Positions 43,444 through 52,369 of a DNA stretch of 64,000 nucleotides are shown in pieces. The stretch is from Colicola sp016286205 (GTDB lineage Bacteria > Bacteroidota > Bacteroidia > Bacteroidales > Paludibacteraceae), in assembly GCA_016286205.1 (NCBI GenBank), contig JAEESF010000003.1, positions 138,254 to 202,253 on the forward strand. Direction: 5' to 3'. Made by a program: the position numbers and the translations under genes. The notes under the pieces were generated by a model. The model had not been told where the DNA came from. It saw only the letters and a program-made list of their open reading frames with translations, and did no database searches. Each line of letters begins with the position of its first letter. Position 1 is the first letter of the stretch.

Positions 43444-43460
43444 ACAAATTATAGAAAGAG

Positions 43461-43847
43461 ATGGAAAATCAGAAGTTTGAAGACAGAAGAGAATCGGAGA
43501 TTGTTTACAGTCGTTCGGTCAAAGCAGGGAAGCGTATCTATTATTTAGACGTACGCAAGGCGCGCAATGAGGATTTGTATCTCTCTATTACGGAGAGCAA
43601 ACGCAAACCTACTGGGGAAGATGAGCAACCGGCGTTTGAGAAACATAAATTGTTTCTCTACAAAGAGGATTTTGCTAAGTTTACCGAAGAATTGCAAAAC
43701 GTCATTGGTTACGTTCAGCAGCAATTTGGCCAGATAGAAGAACGCCAAGAATGGCATCCGGAGGAGAATCAGGAGCCAAAAGCAGAAGGTGAAGAATCTT
43801 CAGAAGAAGGCAAGAAAAAAGGCCTCTTCGGCCTCTTTAAGGGATAA
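43461..43847 (+). CDS. PUR-alpha-like nucleic acid-binding protein (DUF3276)
   Basis: The 128-residue protein has one PUR repeat (YSRSVKAGKRIYYLDVRKAR, DLYLSITESKR, FLYKEDFAKFTEEL) of the bacterial Pur-alpha/DUF3276 type, which binds single-stranded DNA or RNA as a dimer. The tail (about 98-128) is acidic then Lys-rich and ends GLFGLFKG. The mRNA end contains a small AGGCC/GGCCT stem. Confidence 0.88.
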   Translation: MENQKFEDRRESEIVYSRSVKAGKRIYYLDVRKARNEDLYLSITESKRKPTGEDEQPAFEKHKLFLYKEDFAKFTEELQNVIGYVQQQFGQIEERQEWHPEENQEPKAEGEESSEEGKKKGLFGLFKG

Positions 43848-43857
43848 TCTCTGATGT

Positions 43858-45060
43858 TCAGCAGAGAGTGTCTATGATGCCTTTTGCTATTTCTTCTTTG
43901 CTCTGCAAAGGTAGTTCTGTTTGACTACCGTCAGCACGGAAGATTGTCACGCGATTGGTATCGGTTCCGAAACCCGCACCTTCGTCGCGCAGCGAATTCA
44001 GAACAATAGCATCCAGATGCTTGCTTTCTAGTTTCTTCAGCGCGTTATTGGTCTCATGATCAGTCTCTAACGCAAAACCCACCAACCTTTGGTTGGCACG
44101 CTTGGTTTCACCTAGCGTACGAGCAATATCTGGTGTGGTATGGAGTGGTAAAAGCAGTTCGGTTTGTCCGGGCTGCTTTTTTATCTTCGTATCAACTGCC
44201 TTTGGCGCAAAATCTGCCACCGCAGCACATAGAATCGCCAAATCACTTTCTTTCCAAGCTTCTTGGCACGCTTTGCACATCTGCTCGGCCGATTTCACAT
44301 CGATGCGAATGATGTGTTCCTGGTCGCGCACAATCTCGGCGCTCGGACCACTTATCAGCGTTACTTGTGCCCCGCGGCGCGCGCATTCGTGCGCAAGCGA
44401 ATAACCCATGCGACCGGTGGAATAATTGCTCAGATAACGAACAGGATCCAGTTGTTCTTGAGTCGGACCCGCGGTTATCAAAACACGCTTTCCGCTCAAA
44501 TCTTTCTTGGTCAATGCAGCTATTACTGCTTCTTTTAGAATCTCCAGTTCTGGCATACGGCCTTTGCCGCTAGTTCCGCACGCCAGTTCTCCTTCTGCTG
44601 GTTCTAACACGCGGATGTTCTTCCACGAGCGAAGCGTTTCTACGGCTTTCTGCGTCGCAGGATTCTCCCACATCTTGTCGTTCATAGCGGGAGCCAATAC
44701 CACGGGTTTGCGAGCCGCACACGAGGCTAGAGTAGTGGTTAGTGCGTCATCGGCTATGCCCGCAGCCATTTTTCCGAGCACATTGGCCGTAGTCGGCGCA
44801 ACTATCATTATGTCGCACCATTCGGGCAACGAAATATGTTCGGTTGCATGCTCGTTGATGGCAGCAAATACGTCGCTATATACCGGATGACCGGATACGG
44901 TCTGCAGAGTTAATTCCGTAACAAACTCTAACGCGTGACGAGTTGTCGCCACGCGTACTTCCGCACCGCTTTTTGTCAGCATGCGAATCAGTTCCGGAAT
45001 TTTATACGCGGCTATTCCGCCGCTAATTCCTACGAGTATATGTTTATTTGAGAGCGTCAT
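43858..45060 (-). CDS. coaBC: bifunctional phosphopantothenoylcysteine decarboxylase/phosphopantothenate-cysteine ligase
   Basis: The 400-residue protein carries CoaC (about 1-180: LVGISGGIAAYKIPEL, APTTANVLGKMAAGIADD, APAMNDKMWENP) and CoaB (about 190-400: VLITAGPTQEQLDPVRYLSN, FALETDHE). It makes 4'-phosphopantetheine from phosphopantothenate, the precursor of CoA and of the ACP arm. Start 45060 is preferred over 45096; it overlaps rpoZ by 17 nt. Confidence 0.94.
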   Translation of the reverse strand: MTLSNKHILVGISGGIAAYKIPELIRMLTKSGAEVRVATTRHALEFVTELTLQTVSGHPVYSDVFAAINEHATEHISLPEWCDIMIVAPTTANVLGKMAAGIADDALTTTLASCAARKPVVLAPAMNDKMWENPATQKAVETLRSWKNIRVLEPAEGELACGTSGKGRMPELEILKEAVIAALTKKDLSGKRVLITAGPTQEQLDPVRYLSNYSTGRMGYSLAHECARRGAQVTLISGPSAEIVRDQEHIIRIDVKSAEQMCKACQEAWKESDLAILCAAVADFAPKAVDTKIKKQPGQTELLLPLHTTPDIARTLGETKRANQRLVGFALETDHETNNALKKLESKHLDAIVLNSLRDEGAGFGTDTNRVTIFRADGSQTELPLQSKEEIAKGIIDTLC

Positions 45061-45376
45061 CACGGTTGCCGGTTCTGTAAACCAACTCGCCGTCAATAAA
45101 CTCCTGAGTAGCCATCAGCGTTGCTTTCGGTAGACGCTCGTACTGACGACTGATCTCGATTTGCTCTTTGTTCTCAAATGTCTCGTCGATGGCATCTTGA
45201 GGAATCGAGAAATCTTGCAGTTTGGCATCAAGTTCTTTCTTCAAACCTGCACTAATCTGGTTAGCGCGTTTGGCGATGATTGCCACTGTCTCATACACAT
45301 TGCCAACCGGTTCTGTCAACTGGTTGATGTCACGGGTTACCGTGTTTTTGGGGGCTTTTGAATTTTTGTAATCCAT
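45044..45376 (-). CDS. rpoZ: DNA-directed RNA polymerase omega subunit (Bacteroidetes type)
   Basis: The 110-residue protein, with VYETVAIIAKRANQISAGLKKEL as omega core helix and PKATLMATQEFIDGELVYR, matches Bacteroidetes RpoZ. It helps RNA polymerase assembly. The order bamD-rpoZ-coaBC on the same strand, with tiny gaps, is a common Bacteroidetes arrangement. Confidence 0.9.
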   Translation of the reverse strand: MDYKNSKAPKNTVTRDINQLTEPVGNVYETVAIIAKRANQISAGLKKELDAKLQDFSIPQDAIDETFENKEQIEISRQYERLPKATLMATQEFIDGELVYRTGNRDDALK

Positions 45377-45379
45377 ATC

Positions 45380-46207
45380 TTATTCTTTTGTTATTTTGCG
45401 TATTTGGACGAGCATTTTGTCTGCATCTTTGCGATGCTTCGAGTTCGGGAACTCGGTGATGAAATTGTAATACTCGTCTTGGGTATCGCGAGCTCGATCC
45501 AGTTTGAGTTCTTCGTACGAATTGATGGTCTGCTGATATTTCGATTGCAGAATCAACCAGTTGAAATCTTCCTGGTATTTATTGCTCGGATAGTTCTTTA
45601 GTGCATTCTTGGCCACTACTTCACAACTCAGGTAATTATTGCCCAAATAGCTGCCGAGATTGTAGTACAGTTGGGCACTGTGTAGCTCTTTCAGCGCCAA
45701 TTTGTCGTATAGTTCGCCCATCTCCTGGTATGCTTGTTCGGCATACGGACTTTCAGGGTAAAGTTCCACGAACTGTGTGAATGCTTCAATGGCCTTCCTG
45801 GTTATCTCTTGGTCAAGTCTTGCATCCGGTGAATCCAGATACTGGCAATGACCTAACTGGAAATAGGCTTCTGTCGCATATTTACCCTTTGGGTAATTGC
45901 GAATATAGGCACGGTAATATTCGGTGGCCGATGTATAATCTTTTTGGCCCATATAACTGCGTGCCAAGTAAGCCAAGATATCCTCCGAACGCTCTGTCCC
46001 CTTGTAGTATGCAGATACGTCGTCCAGTAATGTCTGCGATTTGACGTATTGCTTGTCGTTGAAGAACTGTAGGGCTGCTTGGTATTTCTCTTCCGGGTCA
46101 CGCGATTTCAGTAGTCGCTGATATTCTCCACAACTGGTCAACACAAACGAAAACAATGCCGTTAGTGCCAACATCCTCATCCCTATAAAAAGTCCCTTTT
46201 TATGCAT
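45380..46207 (-). CDS. bamD: outer-membrane assembly lipoprotein BamD
   Basis: A lipobox LTSC follows a signal peptide (MRMLALTALFSFVLTSCGEY). TPR-like helical repeats follow (YQAALQFFNDKQYVKSQTLL, YLARSYMGQKDYTSATEYYR, FTQFVELYPESPYAEQAYQ), ending near 280. It is the conserved BAM lipoprotein that works with BamA in outer-membrane protein insertion. ATG at 46207 or 46180 are both possible starts. Confidence 0.92.
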   Translation of the reverse strand: MHKKGLFIGMRMLALTALFSFVLTSCGEYQRLLKSRDPEEKYQAALQFFNDKQYVKSQTLLDDVSAYYKGTERSEDILAYLARSYMGQKDYTSATEYYRAYIRNYPKGKYATEAYFQLGHCQYLDSPDARLDQEITRKAIEAFTQFVELYPESPYAEQAYQEMGELYDKLALKELHSAQLYYNLGSYLGNNYLSCEVVAKNALKNYPSNKYQEDFNWLILQSKYQQTINSYEELKLDRARDTQDEYYNFITEFPNSKHRKDADKMLVQIRKITKE

Positions 46208-46341
46208 TCTAATCAAATCAGCCTGCAAAATTACTACAAATTATTCAAATACACAAGTTTTTCCCGAAAAAAATCAATTATGCTCGTATAAATGGAGTTT
46301 TTTAGAGGGAAAAACTTGTTGTTTGCACATTAGTGCGAACG

Positions 46342-46390
46342 TAAATTCGGAGGGAACCCGCCCCGTAGGGGAAGGGGCGTGCCGAAATTA
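46342..46390 (-). terminator. GC-rich hairpin after apbE
   Basis: The inner stem CGCCCC/GGGGCG (46359-46364 with 46374-46379) is enclosed by a near-complete outer stem (46342-46350 with 46382-46390, one mismatch). It begins 3 nt after the apbE stop on the minus strand. There is no T-run, so the terminator call rests on position and stem. Confidence 0.5.
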
Positions 46391-46393
46391 CTG

Positions 46394-47416
46394 CTATTTC
46401 AGCATTTTCTCCCAATTTGGAGATGTCATCACCACCAAACTGTCATTTTTTGCCACAATCAGATAGCATGCATCGTTCTCAGACTTGCTAATCATTCGCA
46501 ACGCTTCTTGTTCACCCAGAACCATACACGCGGTGGCTAGACCATCGGCGCGCATACAACTGCTGCTGACCACTGTCGCACTCAGTAGAGCGTGTTGCAC
46601 AGGACGACCGGAGCGAGGATCTATTGTGTGACTGCGTTTCTCGTTACCATCGTAATAATAATTACGATAATTTCCACTCGTAGCCATACAAATGTCGCTC
46701 ACAGCCAATACTTCTTGCAGTTCATTTTGCGAACCTTCGTTGTTGTCGTTCGGCTTGGTTATACCTATATGCCATGGTTCGCCTTTAGCGTTTTTCCCGC
46801 GTGCTACAATTTCTCCGCCAATCTCGACCAAATAGTTGCTGCAACCTTGTTTTTCCAGTAGTTCAGCTATTACGTCACATGCTTGCCCTTTGGCCACCGC
46901 GCCGCAATCTAACATCATTCGCGGATCTGCTTTGACCACTTTGTGATCTACCAGTTGTACTTTGTCGAAACCAATCAACGGGAGTAAACTGTCTACTTTG
47001 GCATCCGTGACATTCTCGCGATTCTTAAATCCGAATCCCCACAGATTAACCAATGGGGCTACAGTGATATCGAACGCACCGCCTGACTGCTCATATACGC
47101 GTTGCGCTTCAGCCCACATGGCTTCAAAAAACGCATCCGTAACAGTGTCGCGATTGTTGTTGATTGCCGATAAGGTGGACTGGGGATTGAACATGCTTAG
47201 ACTCTTATCAAATGCAGCAAAGGCCGCCTGAATACTATCCTCCAGGTCGCATGAGGCTTCGTACTGAATACTGTAGTACGTGCCGAAAACTTTGCCTTGG
47301 TTCTTGTAGAACGATGTTTTTGGCTCATCGTCCCAGCCCCAAATCAGCGCAGCACAAACGGCCACGCCCATCAGGGCACCTAGCATTTTCCAAAGTCTGG
47401 TATTAATGGGTTTCAT
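46394..47416 (-). CDS. apbE: FAD:protein FMN transferase ApbE
   Basis: This 340-residue exported protein has an N-terminal hydrophobic anchor (MLGALMGVAVCAALIWGW) and the ApbE motifs MFNPQSTLSAINNN, FDITVAPLVNLWGFG, MLDCGAVAKGQACD, IEIGGE-like VEIGGEIVARG, ATSGNYRNYY, SHTIDPRSGRPV and MRADGLATACMVLG. It attaches FMN covalently to Thr of periplasmic or membrane flavoproteins such as Nqr or Rnf subunits. The downstream exported nitroreductase (53616-54209) binds FMN non-covalently and is not an evident target. Confidence 0.93.
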   Translation of the reverse strand: MKPINTRLWKMLGALMGVAVCAALIWGWDDEPKTSFYKNQGKVFGTYYSIQYEASCDLEDSIQAAFAAFDKSLSMFNPQSTLSAINNNRDTVTDAFFEAMWAEAQRVYEQSGGAFDITVAPLVNLWGFGFKNRENVTDAKVDSLLPLIGFDKVQLVDHKVVKADPRMMLDCGAVAKGQACDVIAELLEKQGCSNYLVEIGGEIVARGKNAKGEPWHIGITKPNDNNEGSQNELQEVLAVSDICMATSGNYRNYYYDGNEKRSHTIDPRSGRPVQHALLSATVVSSSCMRADGLATACMVLGEQEALRMISKSENDACYLIVAKNDSLVVMTSPNWEKMLK

Positions 47417-47417
47417 A

Positions 47418-48266
47418 TTAGAACCACACTCCTAGTCCGATACAACCATTCAATTTCTGGTTGTAAAGCTTGTCATCACCTGCTGCGTTGACAAATACGT
47501 TGTAGAACGGATCGTCTTTGTCTGTCACCATCCCATCAGGATTGATGCTTCCTAACGCAAAGAGATTCAGGGTGCAGACGCCCAGGTCAAATTCTTTGTC
47601 GATCTTGGCAGAAACATTTACTACCGCGAATTTGTCGTTGCCATATACAGGGCTCTCCCATGGCGACATACCCACTTGGGCACCGATTGTCAAACCGAGG
47701 TCTTCGAAGGTGTAATCGTAACCCAGTTCGATGTACGAACTCCATGCGCGAACTTCGCGCAGCGGGTCAAGCAGAGTAGGTGCGAGAATATGATCATCGC
47801 CACCAACCATCGTGTACCAGTTGATGTACGCTCCCGCATACTCTCCGAAGAAGTGACCGAAATTATAGCCGGCCCAGATTTCTGATTGGTGCGTGCTGCC
47901 ATCGTCGCAGTAATAATACTCATTAAATCCAATGCTTGCGCCGTAAGCCGTCACCGAAGCGATAAAGTCAATTTCTGGCATGAAATATGTATTACAATCA
48001 CCCGGTATATCAAGTCCATTTGTCTTGAATTTCCAATCGGAAGCACCCAGACTAGCCCAGACACCGGCACGAAACTCTAAGGCTCCGTCTAAAGCGTCAA
48101 AGCCAACCAACCCTTCGGGTTGAATGCTCAGGCCGCCGTTATTCATTCCACGCCATACATATGAGCTAACCAGCTCTGCGCCAGCCTCGTAGGCAAATTC
48201 AACTTCGGCTTTTGCCGACATACAAATAGCCATCACGGCTACGAATAAAGTAAAGATTTTTTTCAT
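47418..48266 (-). CDS. outer-membrane beta-barrel protein, paralogue 1
   Basis: This 282-residue protein has a signal peptide (MKKIFTLFVAVMAICMSAKA) and amphipathic strands through to a terminal Phe (IGLGVWF). It opens AGAELVSSYVWRGMNNGG, a motif shared with the next gene's QSTYLWRGLYVG. Substrate is unknown. It lies 1 nt from apbE, suggesting co-transcription and perhaps a related role. Confidence 0.78.
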   Translation of the reverse strand: MKKIFTLFVAVMAICMSAKAEVEFAYEAGAELVSSYVWRGMNNGGLSIQPEGLVGFDALDGALEFRAGVWASLGASDWKFKTNGLDIPGDCNTYFMPEIDFIASVTAYGASIGFNEYYYCDDGSTHQSEIWAGYNFGHFFGEYAGAYINWYTMVGGDDHILAPTLLDPLREVRAWSSYIELGYDYTFEDLGLTIGAQVGMSPWESPVYGNDKFAVVNVSAKIDKEFDLGVCTLNLFALGSINPDGMVTDKDDPFYNVFVNAAGDDKLYNQKLNGCIGLGVWF

Positions 48267-49117
48267 TTCAGATAAACTCCTAATGCTATGTTAGTGTTAA
48301 TACTTTGATTTCCAGGATGAGTGGGATGCCATTTTACGGTCGTCTTGTCTGCAGCTATGGCAGATGGATTGATGCTAAAGACGCCTTGCAATTGCAGTCC
48401 GCAGTGTTCGCTTATATCCCAATCCTTGCGCAGACGAAGTTCTAAGTTTTGCACGGCAAAACCGCGTTGGTAACCTGTGTAGAAACTGCGCCACGGAGTA
48501 ATGCCAATGGCCCCATAAACACTCAGTCCGAAAGGTAACCGCTGAGTATAACTCAGTTCTGCATAACTCGAATAGGCACGGATGGTGTCGCCCGCCGCAT
48601 TTAGATAGCCGTCGCTGGCTCCAACACGAGTTGCCCACAGAAAACTTAAAGGCAATTTGCTGCTAACGGTGTATCTGAGCCGCACTTCCAGTCCGTTTCC
48701 TCCGTCCGGATGGTTCGTAAAATCGAAGAAGGGACAATTGAAATTATGAATAAACATCACACATGCATTCAGCCCCCATCTGGCAAAGCCAAGCGTCAGG
48801 TCCACTTCCGGTTGAAACTTTGTGAACGACCAATTGGCTGTACCAATATTCCACCACATGTCGAAATACAACCCACCGTACCCGACATTTGCACTGCCTT
48901 GCACATTCATCGCACCGACGTATAATCCGCGCCACAAGTAGGTAGATTGGAGTGCTACATCTGCACCATAGGTAAAACCAACCGGCGCATGGTAATCGTC
49001 CAACCAACGGTTTTCTTGCGTTTCTTGCGCATATATACGCGCGTTAAATAAAAAAGGTATCACTCCAATCAACAAGACCGGAGTTAATACCCTAAGGTTG
49101 TTCCAAATTTTGTTCAC
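48263..49117 (-). CDS. outer-membrane beta-barrel protein, paralogue 2
   Basis: The 284-residue protein has a signal peptide (about 1-30, ending ARIYAQ) and the same barrel layout as its neighbour (YLWRG near residue 62; SPWES there, TPWRS here; ends NTNIALGVYLK). The two genes are ATGA-coupled and look like a tandem duplication that has diverged strongly. Function is unknown. Confidence 0.75.
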   Translation of the reverse strand: MNKIWNNLRVLTPVLLIGVIPFLFNARIYAQETQENRWLDDYHAPVGFTYGADVALQSTYLWRGLYVGAMNVQGSANVGYGGLYFDMWWNIGTANWSFTKFQPEVDLTLGFARWGLNACVMFIHNFNCPFFDFTNHPDGGNGLEVRLRYTVSSKLPLSFLWATRVGASDGYLNAAGDTIRAYSSYAELSYTQRLPFGLSVYGAIGITPWRSFYTGYQRGFAVQNLELRLRKDWDISEHCGLQLQGVFSINPSAIAADKTTVKWHPTHPGNQSINTNIALGVYLK

Positions 49118-49126
49118 AAGGCTTTG

Positions 49127-49369
49127 TTACAGGCCGTTTTGAGCCTCCCAAGCTATGCGGAGGGCTACCTCCAGTATTCGGGTGTTGCTGAAATCAACAA
49201 TTCCGCCTTCCAAACCCGGTTCAATATGATAATCTGCGGTGCCTTGACCATTGAAGAATGCTCTTACTTCGTCACCTGTAATACCGAGTTCCGCTGCAAT
49301 TGCGTCCATACTACCATGAGGCAGACTGTCTTTTACGCTGCGAAGACGATTAAATGTTGTACGCGCCAT
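49127..49369 (-). CDS. small helix-turn-helix-like protein
   Basis: This 80-residue protein has a possible HTH near residues 20-40 (MDAIAAELGITGDEVRAFFN). It opens MARTTFNRLRSVKDSLPHGS. It resembles short Bacteroidales DNA-binding proteins of unknown target. It leads the barrel/apbE unit behind its own promoter, so it may regulate it. Confidence 0.68.
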   Translation of the reverse strand: MARTTFNRLRSVKDSLPHGSMDAIAAELGITGDEVRAFFNGQGTADYHIEPGLEGGIVDFSNTRILEVALRIAWEAQNGL

Positions 49370-49430
49370 AATACTTCTGAGTTTTTATTGGTTATTACTG
49401 ATAAATAATGCTTAATTTGTAAATTTTGCG

Positions 49431-49462
49431 CAAAGGTACAACATTTTTTTTATATGTGCAAG
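49431..49462 (-). promoter_or_regulatory. promoter of the HTH/barrel/apbE unit
   Basis: Minus-strand TACCTTTG (49438-49431) and CTTG (49462-49459) are spaced by 20 nt; the leader is about 55 nt. Confidence 0.72.
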
Positions 49463-49488
49463 ATTTCTTTGCGCTTTTTGTATATTTT

Positions 49489-49520
49489 TTTGCGTATGTC
49501 AAAAAAAAGCAGTACTTTTG
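49489..49520 (+). promoter_or_regulatory. mnmE promoter
   Basis: Plus-strand TTTG (49489-49492) and TACTTTTG (49513-49520) are spaced by 20 nt, 18 nt before the mnmE ATG. The spacer and -7 box closely match the fabI promoter. Confidence 0.78.
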
Positions 49521-49538
49521 CACTCGCAAAAGTTTGCA

Positions 49539-50855
49539 ATGAAAACCATTTGTGCCATCTCTACGCCCTACGGAGTAGGCGGTATAGCCGTACTTCGCGT
49601 ATCCGGTCCTCAGGCCATCCCTCTTGTGGATGGTTTGTTTCGTGGGCGTGTGGCCCTAACAGACGCCAGGCCCGGAACTGTTCATTTCGGTCGCATCGAA
49701 CGCGATGAAGAGATATTGGACGAAGTTCTCTGTTCGGTTTTTCGTGCGCCTCATTCTTTTACGGGCGAAGATACGGTCGAAGTGGCCTGTCATGGTAGCT
49801 TGTATATTCAGCAAACTATTCTCCAATGGCTGGTAGATGCAGGTTGTAGTATGGCGCAAGCCGGTGAATTTACTCAACGCGCTTTCTTGAACGGCCGCAT
49901 GGACCTGACACAAGCAGAAGCGGTGGCCGATCTGATTGCTTCGCAATCGAAGGCAGAGAAAGATTTGGCGCTCAGTCAGTTGCGCGGTTCCGTTTCCGGA
50001 GAATTGAATCAGTTGCGTGAACGACTTCTGCATTTCACTTCGCTTGTGGAACTCGAATTGGATTTTGCTGACCATGAGGAATTGGAGTTTGCCGACCGCA
50101 GCCAGTTGGATTCTCTGGCAGAAGAAATTGAGCACAAACTGCAAGCACTTTTAAGTTCTTTCCGTACGGGGAATGCCATTCGCAATGGTGTCTCGGTGGC
50201 GATTGTCGGAGCACCTAATACCGGAAAATCCACGCTACTGAACGCATTGCTAGGCGAACAACGAGCCATCGTAAGTGATATACAAGGTACGACACGCGAC
50301 ACGGTGGAAGATACTTTGGTCATTGAGGGCATACTCTTCCGCCTGATCGATACCGCCGGACTGCGCGCTTCGCAGGATGAACTCGAGAAAATGGGCATGG
50401 AACGTAGCCGTCGGGCCGCTCAGGAAGCAATGATAGTTATTGCGCTTTCTGAAGCAGGAACAAGCGAACCGAATCTGGACTTTGCACCTAGAGGTACAGT
50501 GATTAAAGTGCTGAATAAGAGCGACTTACATCCGGACTTCAAACCATCCGAAAATATTCTTATTTCGGCTAAGTTTGGCCAAATTGAACCGCTCAAACAA
50601 GAGCTGGTTCGTGTTGCTCGGGCGGGAATGCAAACCACGGCCGTTATGCTGAGCAATGCGCGTCACTACGAGGCGATACGGCGTGCCCACGAAGCGATCA
50701 TACGTGTCCGCAAAGGGTTGGCTGACGGGCTTTCCGGAGAACTCCTGTCTCTCGATTTGCAAGACTGTCTCAACGCGCTGGGCGAAGTAACGGGACAAAT
50801 AACCAACCAAGAAGTATTAAGTAATATTTTTAGCAAATTCTGCATCGGAAAATAA
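49539..50855 (+). CDS. mnmE: tRNA modification GTPase MnmE
   Basis: The 438-residue protein has the N-terminal folate-binding domain (MKTICAISTPYGVGGIAVLR), central helices and a G domain (GAPNTGKSTLLNAL, GTTRDT, DTAG, NKSD). It ends in the catalytic FCIGK. With MnmG it modifies U34 of several tRNAs. ATG 49539 is chosen over the earlier frame because it follows the promoter and matches family N-termini. Confidence 0.95.
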   Translation: MKTICAISTPYGVGGIAVLRVSGPQAIPLVDGLFRGRVALTDARPGTVHFGRIERDEEILDEVLCSVFRAPHSFTGEDTVEVACHGSLYIQQTILQWLVDAGCSMAQAGEFTQRAFLNGRMDLTQAEAVADLIASQSKAEKDLALSQLRGSVSGELNQLRERLLHFTSLVELELDFADHEELEFADRSQLDSLAEEIEHKLQALLSSFRTGNAIRNGVSVAIVGAPNTGKSTLLNALLGEQRAIVSDIQGTTRDTVEDTLVIEGILFRLIDTAGLRASQDELEKMGMERSRRAAQEAMIVIALSEAGTSEPNLDFAPRGTVIKVLNKSDLHPDFKPSENILISAKFGQIEPLKQELVRVARAGMQTTAVMLSNARHYEAIRRAHEAIIRVRKGLADGLSGELLSLDLQDCLNALGEVTGQITNQEVLSNIFSKFCIGK

Positions 50856-50880
50856 ATCTAAAACCACAAATATAAAATCT

Positions 50881-51771
50881 ATGATTTTATCAATGACCGG
50901 TTATGGCAGAACCGAAAGCCAACTACGCGGACATAAACTGGTGTGCGAGATTCGTTCTCTCAATTCCAAATCGATGGACCTTTCTACACGTCTCTCTTCT
51001 CTGCTAAGGGCACGCGAACTGGACCTGCGTACTATCGTCACTCAGCGTCTTGAACGCGGCAAGGTGGACCTCTCAATCTACGCCACTGACGAATCGGCTG
51101 ACCAGCAAGCCGGCTTCACACCGCTCAATTGGGCGGCTGTGCAGTATTATGCTGACGATTACAAGGCTCATTCGGATGGTCATTTGCCTCCCGAGGTAAT
51201 GGCTGCCATTTTGCGTTTTCCGGATGTGCTGAAGAGCCAGGATGATAACTCGGACCTAACGGATGAGGAGTGGACCAACGTGCAGGAGACTCTGAATCGT
51301 ACCATCGATGCTTTCAATGCGTTCCGCACTCAGGAAGGGGCAGCGCTGCAGGCGATGTTCACTGAGAAACTGGACGGAATAGCCGATCTCTTGGCGCAAG
51401 TGGAGCCATTTGAGAAAGGACGCGTGGCGAAAATCAAAGAACGCCTGGAGCAAAATCTCGAGCAACTCTCGGCTGATACGCAAGCCAAAATCGACCGCAA
51501 CCGACTGGAGCAAGAAATGATCTATTATCTTGAAAAACTGGATATTACCGAGGAAAAAGTGCGCTTGACTAACCACATCAAGTACTTCCGTGAGACTATG
51601 GAAGGCAATGGGGTTGGAGTAGGCAAGAAGTTGGGATTTATCGCTCAGGAAATGGGACGCGAAATCAATACGCTCGGTTCTAAATCCAACCAATCGGAGA
51701 TGCAGATACTAGTTGTTAAGATGAAAGATATTTTGGAGCAAATCAAGGAACAAGTACTGAACGTCCTCTAA
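50881..51771 (+). CDS. yicC: YicC-family endoribonuclease
   Basis: This 296-residue protein has MILSMTGYGRTESQL at the N-terminus, IRSLNSKSMDLSTRL, and the C-terminal DUF1732 part (MIYYLEKLDITEEKVRL, GKKLGFIAQEMGREINTLGSK). The family comprises RNases linked to sRNA decay. The neighbouring gmk is a frequent partner. Confidence 0.92.
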   Translation: MILSMTGYGRTESQLRGHKLVCEIRSLNSKSMDLSTRLSSLLRARELDLRTIVTQRLERGKVDLSIYATDESADQQAGFTPLNWAAVQYYADDYKAHSDGHLPPEVMAAILRFPDVLKSQDDNSDLTDEEWTNVQETLNRTIDAFNAFRTQEGAALQAMFTEKLDGIADLLAQVEPFEKGRVAKIKERLEQNLEQLSADTQAKIDRNRLEQEMIYYLEKLDITEEKVRLTNHIKYFRETMEGNGVGVGKKLGFIAQEMGREINTLGSKSNQSEMQILVVKMKDILEQIKEQVLNVL

Positions 51772-51773
51772 CC

Positions 51774-51801
51774 CGTACACCATACACCTTCAACATTCAA
51801 C
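51774..51801. repeat. 7-bp tandem repeat array between yicC and gmk
   Basis: Four heptamers in register: CGTACAC, CATACAC, CTTCAAC, ATTCAAC, filling the whole gap between the yicC stop and the gmk start region. Confidence 0.7.
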
Positions 51802-51805
51802 AAAA

Positions 51806-52366
51806 ATGATATACATATTCTGTGCCCCTTCCGGCAGTGGTAAATCGACAATGGTTAACCATCTGCTCACCAACCATCCGAATCTGTTTGAACTCTCTAT
51901 CTCGTGTACCACGCGTCCTCCGCGAGGTAAAGAAGTGCATGGCCGAGAGTACTATTTCATCACGGTTGAGGAGTTTCAAAACCGCATCCGCAACGATGAG
52001 TTCATAGAGTATGAACAGGTGTACGAAGGCCTTTATTATGGCACACTCAAAGAGGAAATAGAGCGCATAGAACGCGCTGGCAAACAAGTATTGTTTGATG
52101 TGGATGTCAAGGGCGGAATCAACCTGAAGCGAATCTTAGGCGATCGCGCGACCTCTATCTTCATCTGTCCTCCGTCCATCGAAGAACTTCGCCGTCGTTT
52201 GGAAGGCCGTGGCGATACCTCGCCTGAGATGATAGAGAAACGACTAGCAAAGGCCGAAGAGGAAATGTCCTATAAGCCGCAGTTCGATCGCGTAGTGGTC
52301 AACGATAATCTGCAGCGCGCGTTTGCGCAACTCGATGCCATCATCGATGAACAATCCGCTAAATAA
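51806..52366 (+). CDS. gmk: guanylate kinase
   Basis: The 186-residue enzyme phosphorylates GMP to GDP. P-loop APSGSGKST, GMP-binding SCTTRPPRGKEVHGREYYF and FIEYEQVYEGLYYGT, and lid RRLEGRGDTSPE are all intact. Confidence 0.95.
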   Translation: MIYIFCAPSGSGKSTMVNHLLTNHPNLFELSISCTTRPPRGKEVHGREYYFITVEEFQNRIRNDEFIEYEQVYEGLYYGTLKEEIERIERAGKQVLFDVDVKGGINLKRILGDRATSIFICPPSIEELRRRLEGRGDTSPEMIEKRLAKAEEEMSYKPQFDRVVVNDNLQRAFAQLDAIIDEQSAK

Positions 52367-52369
52367 GAA

